Below are positions 1 to 5,287 of a stretch of 6,761 bases of DNA, in pieces (position 1 is the stretch's first letter; the number at the start of each line of letters is the position of its first letter). Source of the stretch: Promethearchaeota archaeon (GTDB lineage Archaea; Asgardarchaeota; Lokiarchaeia; Sigynarchaeales; SOKP01). Below the pieces are notes generated by a model. It searched no databases. It was not told the DNA's origin and worked only from the letters and a program-made list of their open reading frames with translations. The position numbers were made by a program, and so were the translations under genes. The stretch covers positions 1-6,761 of the forward strand of contig SDNN01000158.1 of the NCBI GenBank assembly GCA_004524425.1, in the 5' to 3' direction.

Positions 1-719
1 CATTCTTCCAAGGAAGCATATTCACCCAAATGCTTGGGATCACCTGTAAAATATCCATGTAAAAGAGTATTAATTCCTTTAAACACGTTTCTATTATATT
101 CAGAAATTATTACGGATTCAAATTCACCTGGATGATGTCTTTTTGATCTTAACCTCTTATTTACTAGAAAAATTGCTTGATTTGCTCTATGGCACACGGT
201 ATAACTCCACTTTAAGATGGGTTCCAAGTACTTCAAAAAACCTAAATCGTAATTATAAAATTTAGGACTAAAATAGATGGGAAAACCAAAGCCTCTTGAA
301 CTGGAAAAAATAAATTGAAATACATTTCTCGTTTTTTCGCCCTTTAAGAATCCAGGAAATTTAAATTGAATTACCATTCTTGGATAGAGAGCATCAGTTC
401 CTAAATTCATCCACGCTTCAAAAAGAATTATGCTATCGGGAAATCTAAACGAATCTCTTCTGTTTATAAAATCTTCGCTCAAGGTATTAAGAGCCGTAGG
501 GATGGTAAAGAGCCAATCTCCTCTTTTGATTATCGTCTTTATGCTCTCTTTAAATTTCTTAAACACTAAAGGCTGAATTTGCCTCTGAATCTCACCTTTC
601 TTATAATAATAGTTATTCATCACTCGAAATAATGATAAAATCTCAAGAATCCGCCTTTTGAAATCATGAGTAATCCTTACTGATTGGATTCCTTTTGATT
701 TAGCAATGCTCTTATCCAA
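1..719 (-). CDS. Unrecognised protein, 3' end beyond window (at least 239 aa)
   Basis: The minus-strand frame is open from a TTG at 719-717 to the left edge with no stop, so the C-terminus is missing. I translated it by hand; it reads as real protein, with a sensible mix of aromatic, charged and Gly/Pro residues (for example LFEAWMNLGTDALYPRMV around residues 98-115 and FGFPIYFSPKFYNYDLGFLK around 146-165). I do not recognise the family. I see no signal peptide, clear membrane segment, Cys metal motif or nucleotide-binding loop. The TTG is the first possible codon, because TAA lies directly before it (722-720). A TATA-like box at 762-769 and an SD-like GTTGATC (727-733) fit this start. The first later ATG is at 620, preceded by GTG at 623; either would remove about 32 residues. 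It is probably a single-gene unit, because the gene upstream is followed by a T-tract and a 249-bp gap. Confidence 0.72.
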   Translation of the reverse strand, partial: MDKSIAKSKGIQSVRITHDFKRRILEILSLFRVMNNYYYKKGEIQRQIQPLVFKKFKESIKTIIKRGDWLFTIPTALNTLSEDFINRRDSFRFPDSIILFEAWMNLGTDALYPRMVIQFKFPGFLKGEKTRNVFQFIFSSSRGFGFPIYFSPKFYNYDLGFLKYLEPILKWSYTVCHRANQAIFLVNKRLRSKRHHPGEFESVIISEYNRNVFKGINTLLHGYFTGDPKHLGEYASLEE

Positions 720-761
720 TTAAACAGATCAACTTCGCATTCTTTTTACATTTTGATACTT

Positions 762-769
762 GTTATATG
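762..769 (-). promoter_or_regulatory. Candidate TATA box for the left-edge gene
   Basis: The minus strand reads CATATAAC, centred about 46 nt before the TTG at 719. Archaeal transcription usually starts some 25 nt downstream of the TATA box, which would give a leader of about 20 nt containing the SD-like GTTGATC. In such AT-rich DNA a chance match is easy; its position is the main support. Confidence 0.35.
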
Positions 770-883
770 TATTTATTATCTGTGGTATTTTAATTTTGAT
801 TAAATGGATTTATTCAAGAAAAAGTCATAATGGTTTTTGTCATATAATTTGCTAATGATTTTAATTTAAGCATATTTCAAGGT

Positions 884-890
884 AAAAAAA
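884..890 (-). terminator. Oligo-T terminator after the polyproline gene
   Basis: There are seven consecutive T on the minus strand, about 80 nt after the stop of the polyproline gene and before the promoter of the left-edge gene. Archaeal RNA polymerase terminates at T-tracts without needing a hairpin. The rest of the 720-968 gap is AT-rich and holds no other gene I can support. Confidence 0.4.
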
Positions 891-968
891 TAGATCCTTA
901 TTTTTAATAAACTTCTTCTAGATTATAAAAGCTCGATGAAACTTAATTATTTTATCAAGGTAGAAGAG

Positions 969-1409
969 CTATTTCTTGCGTTTAGCAAATAATTGTTTAA
1001 GCTCACCCATTATTGCACCACGTAAACTCTGTGGGCTAGCGGGACGACTTGGTCCAGGTGGTCTTCCCGCGGGCGGTCCACCGGGCGGGGGTGGTGGAAC
1101 TCCGGGGGGGCCTCCTGGCGGAGGTGGCGGAGTTGCGGGAGTTGCGGAAGAAGGTAAGGGCGATGCTGATGCCGATGCTGCTACGGGACTGCCACTCTTA
1201 ATAGCATTTAAGTTATTAGATAGCGTATTAACTCTAGATTGTAAGGTAGAGATTTGTTGTTCGACGCCTTTAATTGTTTGGTCAACCAAGTCAGGTATTC
1301 TCAATACAATGGACATTATCTTTTCAATGATGTCTCCAAATGCGGTTACCTTTTCTTCTAAAGGGCTTTTTTTAGCATCTGCGAGAAAACTTGCAAATTC
1401 TTCAGCCAT
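969..1409 (-). CDS. Coiled-coil, polyproline protein; WASHC3/CCDC53-like candidate
   Basis: The 146-aa product has four parts. Residues 1-40 form an acidic then hydrophobic helical N-terminus. Residues 42-70 form a coiled coil with an unbroken 4-3 hydrophobic pattern: V42, I46, V49, I53, L56, V60, L63, L67, I70. Residues 72-93 are a Ser/Ala/Pro linker. Residues 94-115 hold two 11-residue units of PPPPPGGPP type, followed by RPPGPSRP, and residues 127-146 form a basic amphipathic helix (LRGAIMGELKQLF, ending AKRKK). Short coiled coils of this type occur in WASH subunit 3 (CCDC53) and the WAVE subunit BRK1, and P5 runs are classic profilin or SH3 ligands. I infer a cytosolic oligomeric actin-regulatory scaffold. 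It has no signal peptide or membrane helix. The ATG start has a good SD (GGTGA, 6 nt upstream) and a TATA box. It could instead be a generic proline-rich coiled-coil protein with unrelated function. Confidence 0.85.
   Translation of the reverse strand: MAEEFASFLADAKKSPLEEKVTAFGDIIEKIMSIVLRIPDLVDQTIKGVEQQISTLQSRVNTLSNNLNAIKSGSPVAASASASPLPSSATPATPPPPPGGPPGVPPPPPGGPPAGRPPGPSRPASPQSLRGAIMGELKQLFAKRKK
1050..1130 (-). repeat. Polyproline repeat region inside the coiled-coil gene
   Basis: This encodes residues 94-120. Two 11-residue units, PPPPPGGPPGV (1130-1098) and PPPPPGGPPAG (1097-1065), lie in tandem and are followed by RPPGP. The stretch is a sharp GC-rich island in AT-rich DNA because Pro and Gly codons are GC-rich. 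The two units differ at many third codon positions, so this is not a fresh DNA duplication. Confidence 0.85.
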
Positions 1410-1415
1410 GTCTAC

Positions 1416-1420
1416 TCACC
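1416..1420 (-). promoter_or_regulatory. Shine-Dalgarno of the polyproline gene
   Basis: The minus strand reads GGTGA, 6 nt before the ATG at 1409. It matches the archaeal anti-SD complement (GGTGATC core) and is among the clearest ribosome sites in the window. It supports this start. Confidence 0.65.
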
Positions 1421-1460
1421 ATTATTTTTTATTTATAATAATAATCAGATTGATTTTATA

Positions 1461-1470
1461 CTTTTATATT
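1461..1470 (-). promoter_or_regulatory. Candidate TATA box of the polyproline gene
   Basis: The minus strand reads AATATAAAAG, centred about 56 nt before the start codon, which predicts a leader of roughly 30 nt that includes the GGTGA ribosome site. A second AT-rich match, TATAAAAT, lies just downstream at 1453-1460 and could be the real box. The 194-bp gap between this gene and the helical-protein gene implies separate transcription. Confidence 0.4.
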
Positions 1471-1603
1471 TAATATAGTTGTGCTTAATAAAAATTTATT
1501 TTTGTTTGATATAATTCTAATTTTATCCATGATTGGCCAATAAAAGGCACATTTTTCTGAAAGTATCAATTAAAATTTAAATCACCTGAAAAGCATGTAA
1601 TTT

Positions 1604-2227
1604 TCAACTCATTTCCTTAATACTGTTTTTTAATTCAATCCACATTTGATTTAATTCATTTCTTGTTTGGATGAACTGTTCTATTTCTTTTAATAAGCTA
1701 TTTCGTGCTCTATCAAAATCTCTTTGGAGATCATTTAATTCATTTTCGAGCATGGTCAATTTACTGCCTTCAATCATTTTATTTTTAGTTTTTTCTATCT
1801 TCAATGCTTTTTTAATCAAGCCTGATCTTCTTCCCGCTACTTCGGATAGTGCATTAGCAAACAATTCAAATCGATGTGCTAGATCTTCTTTTCCTAAGGC
1901 AATATTTTTTATAGAATCTACGTATTTCTTACCTGCTTCCGTGGTTTCATCAGTTTCATGAACAATATCTTGAAAAAAGTTTACCTCTTCATCTTTGATA
2001 TTGGATCTTGATTCTCTTGCAAGCATTTGCATCTGTTTTAACACGTCTCTGAAGGTTCGATTAAGTAGTTGTCTTCCAATATCTAACTTGGCGATATCTT
2101 CTGCTAATTTTATTTGAGATTTTGAGACGGATCTTTGTAATTTTGCTACTTTTTTGAGCTGGGACGTCAAATCCTTCTCGCCTTTTGCTAATTCGAGCTC
2201 ATCCTCATGAGTAATTATTGGACTCAT
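1604..2227 (-). CDS. All-helical BAR/SNX-like protein (candidate)
   Basis: The 207-aa product is highly charged and almost free of Pro and Gly, and it is predicted to be nearly all helix. It falls into three long segments separated by short polar breaks: about 15-75, 80-153 and 156-205. This matches the size and three-helix layout of a BAR domain. The last segment (FDRARNSLLKEIEQFIQTRN, residues 171-190, then ELNQMWIELKNSI) resembles the terminal helix of Vps5/SNX-type BAR domains, where a polar helix with an FxR..RKE..RF pattern ends the fold. BAR dimers bind and curve membranes. No PX domain, signal peptide or membrane helix is present. The ATG start at 2227 has only a weak SD; a TATA-like box lies about 54 nt upstream. 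I am confident it is a gene but not of the family: it may be a generic coiled-coil protein. Confidence 0.82.
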   Translation of the reverse strand: MSPIITHEDELELAKGEKDLTSQLKKVAKLQRSVSKSQIKLAEDIAKLDIGRQLLNRTFRDVLKQMQMLARESRSNIKDEEVNFFQDIVHETDETTEAGKKYVDSIKNIALGKEDLAHRFELFANALSEVAGRRSGLIKKALKIEKTKNKMIEGSKLTMLENELNDLQRDFDRARNSLLKEIEQFIQTRNELNQMWIELKNSIKEMS

Positions 2228-2269
2228 AGTTTTTTACCAACATTTTTTTATTTAAGAATTTTAAAATGT

Positions 2270-2277
2270 AAAAAAAA
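2270..2277 (-). terminator. T8 terminator after the pelota/radical SAM pair
   Basis: There are eight consecutive T on the minus strand, about 44 nt after the stop of the COG2100-like gene. They lie in the 93-bp gap before the helical-protein gene and abut that gene's TATA-like sequence, so terminator and next promoter appear packed together. Confidence 0.45.
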
Positions 2278-2285
2278 TATATTTT
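2277..2285 (-). promoter_or_regulatory. Candidate TATA box of the BAR-like gene
   Basis: The minus strand reads AAAATATAT, centred about 54 nt before the ATG at 2227, giving a leader of roughly 28 nt. The spacing matches that of the polyproline gene's TATA box (about 56 nt). AT-rich context limits confidence. Confidence 0.35.
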
Positions 2286-2320
2286 AATGTTAGCAATTCT
2301 CTTATTTATTTTTATCTGCT

Positions 2321-3367
2321 TTAAAAAGCGGGAAATTTGGCAGTAATGATGTTATCTTTATAATTTGCCTTAATTACCTCAACTTCAATTCTTTTTCCAA
2401 TCAATTTTGGATTAAAAATGAGTGGCTTTTGCAATAGAATCTTAATACCAACATTTTTGCTTATCTTTCCTATACATTCATTATTCCATCTTCCCTTGGA
2501 GATAATTTCGGCTGAGATTTTATCTCCCTTTTCTAAATTTAGAGTGAGAAAGCATTCTCGTTTTTGGATGCCAAAATCATTTGGTCCCAGTTTTAACTTA
2601 ATCTGATATTTTTTTTCTAACTTCGTTAATTGTTTATAGAAATAGCCCCAGGATTTTGGTCTTACTTTTTTCAATTTCCTACCAGTTTTATAAATGAGAT
2701 ATTTTTGTATTCCAAGCTGTATCTGATTTTCCGAAAAACCCTCACTTCTTAAATCCCTCACGTACTTAATAATATCTTCGATATCTTCATCATTTTTACC
2801 TGGAAACCAGACAGGCGCGAGTAATACATCTACTGAAGAAATAAGTAATTGATAAATATTTTTTTTAAGTTTCTCCATATCATAAAAGGCACAATCACAA
2901 AAATATTCCGCCAATTCTCTATTTAGTGTATTTAAACTAATGTTTATACGAGTTAAATTGACCTTTTCCAATTGTTCAATGATTTCATTTGTCAATAATA
3001 ATCCATTTGATTGCATTGAAATAATTTTAACATTTTTAATATTCCATAATTGCTTAAGTAAATAATAAAGTTGATTGTATAGTAAAGATTCACCATAGGG
3101 TGCTATATGAATTTCGATATCATCGCTTGCCTTTATTTTTAGCACTTGTTTTAATTTTTTCAATAAATAGTCGGGATCTACAAGGAAGTTGGTTTCATAA
3201 TCTCCAGCGCTCACGAAGCAATATCTACAATGCAAATTACAAATGGTTAAAGGTTTTATTTCAATGATATTTGTTCCTCTATCAATGATCCCTAGAAAAT
3301 CAATTCCAAATAAAGGAATTCTGGAGGCTTCATTGACGTATATTAATTCATTATTCATCTTAATCAT
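2321..3367 (-). CDS. Radical SAM protein with TRAM-like tail (COG2100-like)
   Basis: The 348-aa product has a canonical radical SAM cluster motif, C43-x3-C47-x2-C50 (CNLHCRYC), which would bind a 4Fe-4S cluster and S-adenosylmethionine. APYGES at residues 89-94 stands in for the usual GGEP SAM-contact motif. The SAM barrel runs to about residue 245. Residues from about 280 on, with GDKISAEIISKGRWNNECIG and then GKRIEVEVIKANYKDNIITA, look like a beta-rich TRAM/OB-type nucleic-acid-binding tail. The layout fits the uncharacterised archaeal Fe-S oxidoreductase family COG2100; RNA modification is an inference from the tail. The first ATG (3367) lies 8 bp inside the end of pelota; Met4 (3358) is an alternative that removes the overlap. 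Co-transcription with pelota is very likely, and a T8 tract follows. Confidence 0.88.
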   Translation of the reverse strand: MIKMNNELIYVNEASRIPLFGIDFLGIIDRGTNIIEIKPLTICNLHCRYCFVSAGDYETNFLVDPDYLLKKLKQVLKIKASDDIEIHIAPYGESLLYNQLYYLLKQLWNIKNVKIISMQSNGLLLTNEIIEQLEKVNLTRINISLNTLNRELAEYFCDCAFYDMEKLKKNIYQLLISSVDVLLAPVWFPGKNDEDIEDIIKYVRDLRSEGFSENQIQLGIQKYLIYKTGRKLKKVRPKSWGYFYKQLTKLEKKYQIKLKLGPNDFGIQKRECFLTLNLEKGDKISAEIISKGRWNNECIGKISKNVGIKILLQKPLIFNPKLIGKRIEVEVIKANYKDNIITAKFPAF

Positions 3368-4439
3368 GTAATTTATATCTCAAGATACCTACTAAAGACC
3401 CCAGATCAATAATTTGTTGACCTGTCGGATGAGCACTACTCAAAATATGCACTTTTCCTCCGGTATTTTCTACATTTGTGATGATTTCCTCAATTTTTAA
3501 CTTGTCTTTTTTAGAAGCTCCTCGAATGAGGAGATCTACTAAAAAAAGATCCTTAATCGCCCCTCTCTGAGCAGCTTTATAAGTTTCATTAGATCCTATG
3601 ACAATTAGATCAGAATCCGTACTGAATAACCGAAATATCTCTTCTATTTTCTTTGTTTCTTCGATTATTCTAACATTTTTTTTAATTGTGGATAATTCTT
3701 TAGATTTTAATATTTCTAAAATGGCACTTTCAGTTCCGGAGCTAGCGTGTAATATTTTAATTTTAGATAAATAATCTACATTGGCTTTTTCCCTTAGAAA
3801 TTTTAATAACATGTCTGGAGTATTTCCAGGGCCGGCAATGATTATGAGATCTATGTCCATTTTTTTTTTATTTTCTTCAAGGACTCCTTGAATATCTTCG
3901 AAAAATTCTAAAAATGCCTTGTTCCTAAAAGATTGCTCATACCTTTTACCCGGAATATTTTTTTTTATAGTAGCAATTGTATTATGACTAAAGTTCGTGA
4001 TTACTGCTAAAGTAGCAAGCCCTCGTTCAATGGCAATGAAAAACATTATGAAATTAGCATCAAACTTAGACAATTCTTTTAAACGCTTTAATTCGCTTTT
4101 ATACCAGTGTTCTTTAATGATTGATATTTTATTGCTAACTTCTACATTAAACGTGTGATACGTGCCAAAACTTACATAATCTTCGGGACCTTCTAAAATG
4201 GTCCCTTTTATTCTTAACCTATTAGAAAATTCATGAAATGACAATTCTTCAACGCTTAACTTCAAAACCATCGACTTTCTATCCCCTTTTGTTCCTTCTC
4301 TAAAAATTACTCTTCGAGATGTTCGAGCTTCAACAATATCATCCTTGGAAATTATATTGTAGAGTGTCCAAAGATCATTCAATGTATCAATTTTGAGCGT
4401 TATTTCTCCATGTTTTTGATTATAATTTAGAATTTTCAA
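3360..4439 (-). CDS. pelA: Pelota (Dom34/PelA), ribosome rescue factor
   Basis: The 359-aa product has the usual length for archaeal Pelota. The N-terminal Sm-like domain (about 1-130) begins MKILNYNQKHGEITLKI, followed by LNDLWTLYNII, both typical of the family. The central eRF1-like domain follows (AIERGLATLAVI, with IIAGPGNTPDMLL near 199-211). The C-terminal L7Ae-like domain (about 260-359) ends with GGKVHILSSAHPTGQQ and LGSLVGILRYKL. The GGQ hydrolysis motif of eRF1 is absent, as expected. With aEF1A and ABCE1, Pelota binds the empty A site of stalled ribosomes and promotes subunit splitting (family knowledge). The start codon is TTG: in-frame TAA lies six codons upstream, AGGA sits about 7 nt before it, and the family N-terminus begins there. 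It overlaps the following radical SAM gene by 8 bp. Confidence 0.96.
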   Translation of the reverse strand: MKILNYNQKHGEITLKIDTLNDLWTLYNIISKDDIVEARTSRRVIFREGTKGDRKSMVLKLSVEELSFHEFSNRLRIKGTILEGPEDYVSFGTYHTFNVEVSNKISIIKEHWYKSELKRLKELSKFDANFIMFFIAIERGLATLAVITNFSHNTIATIKKNIPGKRYEQSFRNKAFLEFFEDIQGVLEENKKKMDIDLIIIAGPGNTPDMLLKFLREKANVDYLSKIKILHASSGTESAILEILKSKELSTIKKNVRIIEETKKIEEIFRLFSTDSDLIVIGSNETYKAAQRGAIKDLFLVDLLIRGASKKDKLKIEEIITNVENTGGKVHILSSAHPTGQQIIDLGSLVGILRYKLHD

Positions 4440-4491
4440 AAGAGGTTCCTGATTTTAAAAATTAATTGTGCTTCTATGATTAAATAAGTAG

Positions 4492-4510
4492 TAGAGAAAT
4501 TAAATCTCTA
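4492..4510. repeat. Inverted repeat in the pelota leader
   Basis: TAGAGA and TCTCTA flank a 7-base AT spacer. The repeat lies 53-71 nt before the pelota start and downstream of the candidate TATA box, so it would form a 6-bp hairpin in the leader RNA or serve as a dyad operator. It is short and AT-rich, so it may be chance. Confidence 0.35.
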
Positions 4511-4545
4511 TGGAATTGAATATTTAATAGTTTAAGATAAAAAAT

Positions 4546-4553
4546 AAAAAAAA
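4546..4553 (-). terminator. T8 tract after the 51-aa gene
   Basis: There are eight T on the minus strand, then an A and six more T (4539-4544), starting about 25 nt after the small gene's stop. It is the second and longer T-tract downstream of that gene. Confidence 0.4.
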
Positions 4554-4562
4554 TATATAAAA
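4551..4562 (-). promoter_or_regulatory. Candidate TATA box of pelota
   Basis: The minus strand reads TTTTATATATTT, a close match to the archaeal TATA consensus TTTATATA. It is centred about 117 nt before the pelota TTG, which would give a leader of roughly 90 nt containing the TAGAGA/TCTCTA dyad. A weaker AT-rich alternative (TTAAATATTC, about 4518-4527) would give a shorter leader. The box overlaps the upstream gene's T-tract. Confidence 0.4.
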
Positions 4563-4570
4563 TAGGGTCC

Positions 4571-4577
4571 AAAAAAA
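4571..4577 (-). terminator. T7 tract directly after the 51-aa gene
   Basis: Seven T on the minus strand follow immediately after the TAA stop at 4580-4578. Together with the T8 at 4546-4553 it should end the small transcript. Confidence 0.35.
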
Positions 4578-4733
4578 TTAATCATTCGCACCAAGAGCCT
4601 GTTTTACTTTTTCCAGCTCTTCCATGCGTTTCTTTTTCTCCTCTTCTCTCTTTTTTAATTCATCTTGATTCGGTTTCTCGAGAGATACTCCTTTCTTTAT
4701 GGCATTTTTTATTTCATCATCGAGTTGTGGCAT
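4578..4733 (-). CDS. 51-aa WH2/beta-thymosin-like peptide (candidate)
   Basis: The 51-aa product starts at an ATG (4733-4731) and ends at a TAA (4580-4578). Residues 3-20 read LDDEIKNAIKKGVSLEKP with the next residue. The spacing I12-x-x-G15-x-x-L18-x-K20 fits the WH2 core (LLxxIxxGxxLKK), where a short helix and an LKKT-like strand bind monomeric actin. Residues 23-47 form a second, highly charged helix rich in Glu and Lys (ELKKREEEKKKRMEELEKV). Helix, LKKT-like turn, helix in 43-51 residues is also the plan of beta-thymosins, which sequester actin. It is a free-standing gene with its own TATA box (4807-4814), an SD (AAAGGTG, 10 nt spacing) and T-tracts behind it. The family is a hypothesis: the motif is short and Lys/Glu-rich sequence matches it easily. 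A small charged protein of another kind is possible. Confidence 0.7.
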   Translation of the reverse strand: MPQLDDEIKNAIKKGVSLEKPNQDELKKREEEKKKRMEELEKVKQALGAND

Positions 4734-4743
4734 TCTTGATTAA

Positions 4744-4750
4744 CACCTTT
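4744..4750 (-). promoter_or_regulatory. Shine-Dalgarno of the 51-aa gene
   Basis: The minus strand reads AAAGGTG, with 10 nt between GGTG and the ATG at 4733. It is a good ribosome site with slightly long spacing and is strong evidence that this small reading frame is translated. Confidence 0.5.
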
Positions 4751-4806
4751 TCATTTAAAACTTTTTTAACTTATGAAATTTTTCTACTTTTATTATAATA
4801 GAATTT

Positions 4807-4820
4807 ATTTATAAGTTTAA
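4807..4820 (-). promoter_or_regulatory. BRE/TATA promoter of the 51-aa gene
   Basis: The minus strand reads TTAAAC followed by TTATAAAT, a TATA box with a purine/A-rich BRE-like stretch just upstream. It lies in the gap after the acetyltransferase stop and is centred about 77 nt before the small gene's ATG, giving a leader of about 50 nt. It is one of the better promoter matches in the window and implies the small gene is transcribed on its own. Confidence 0.5.
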
Positions 4821-4834
4821 GTTAATAGAAAATC

Positions 4835-5287
4835 CTAAGGTTTTATGCTTAAAATCATCAAATATGCATTTTCTCGTGATCGATAATAATGGTCTATTTT
4901 TTCTATTATTTTAAATCCAAATTTGTGATATAAGTTTATCGCTCTCAAATTATTGACTTGAACATTTAGGACGATTTGTTTTATACCTTTCAATTGCTCA
5001 ATTCTTTTTATCGTGTTTTCAAGAAGATAGGCTCCATAACCCATATTTTGGTATTTAGGATTAATTAAAAAATTAATAATATTTACCCTGTCCAACCTAT
5101 CCCTTACAGCAATTACAAACCCTATATTGACTTTTCTAAACGTGTCTTTTTCTAATTTTAAGAAAAACGTGCTATTATTAATTGATTTTTTAAGTAAGGT
5201 TTTTGAAAAGGCATTTTCCTTAAATACTTTTTTCTCTAAAGAATAAATTTCTCTTAAATCCTTTGAGGTGACATTTTTAATTTTCAT
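4835..5287 (-). CDS. GNAT N-acetyltransferase, Ard1/RimI-like
   Basis: The 150-aa product has a complete GNAT fold. The acetyl-CoA pyrophosphate loop is Q80-N-M-G83-Y-G85 (Q/RxxGxG/A), preceded by strand INFLINPKY. Motif B is NNLRAINLYHKFGFK (112-126), followed by HYYRSRENAYLMIL (133-146), similar to the YY...DAYVM segment of Ard1/Naa10 and RimI. The likely reaction is acetyl transfer from acetyl-CoA to protein N-terminal amines, in the cytosol; the substrate cannot be read from sequence. The usual LEVR segment before motif B, which carries the catalytic Glu of bacterial RimI, is LNVQ here (107-110). The ATG overlaps the stop of the upstream radical SAM gene by 4 bp (ATGA), so translation is coupled and little SD is needed. 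It is the last gene of this operon; a new promoter follows. Confidence 0.92.
   Translation of the reverse strand: MKIKNVTSKDLREIYSLEKKVFKENAFSKTLLKKSINNSTFFLKLEKDTFRKVNIGFVIAVRDRLDRVNIINFLINPKYQNMGYGAYLLENTIKRIEQLKGIKQIVLNVQVNNLRAINLYHKFGFKIIEKIDHYYRSRENAYLMILSIKP

Noticed and set aside
976..1473. Plus-strand 165-codon open frame opposite the polyproline gene
   Set aside because: Its Gly-rich stretch is only the complement of the Pro codons; the minus-strand gene has a TATA box, SD and a perfect heptad coiled coil.
1456..1569. Minus-strand TTG-start frame of 37 codons after the BAR-like gene, with an upstream AGGTGAT
   Set aside because: The product is Ile/Lys/Asn-rich low-complexity sequence, the SD spacing is too long (about 12 nt), and it runs through the promoter of the next gene.
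1671..1961. Plus-strand 96-codon frame opposite the BAR-like gene
   Set aside because: It is fully inside a longer, better supported minus-strand gene, and its hydrophobic/Ser-rich composition is what antisense of a Lys/Glu-rich helix gives.
1604..2227. ESCRT-III (Snf7/CdvB) identity for the helical protein
   Set aside because: The length fits, but I see neither the basic first helix nor the acidic C-terminal half and MIM-like end expected; kept only as a comparison for testing.
2241..2243. Upstream ATG as start of the BAR-like gene
   Set aside because: It is 16 nt upstream of the chosen start and therefore out of frame.
2418..2606. Plus-strand 62-codon frame opposite the COG2100-like gene
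   Set aside because: It lies inside a recognised radical SAM gene on the other strand and has no promoter or ribosome site.
3360..4439. Release factor aRF1 instead of Pelota
   Set aside because: There is no GGQ or NIKS motif, and the N- and C-terminal signatures match Pelota.
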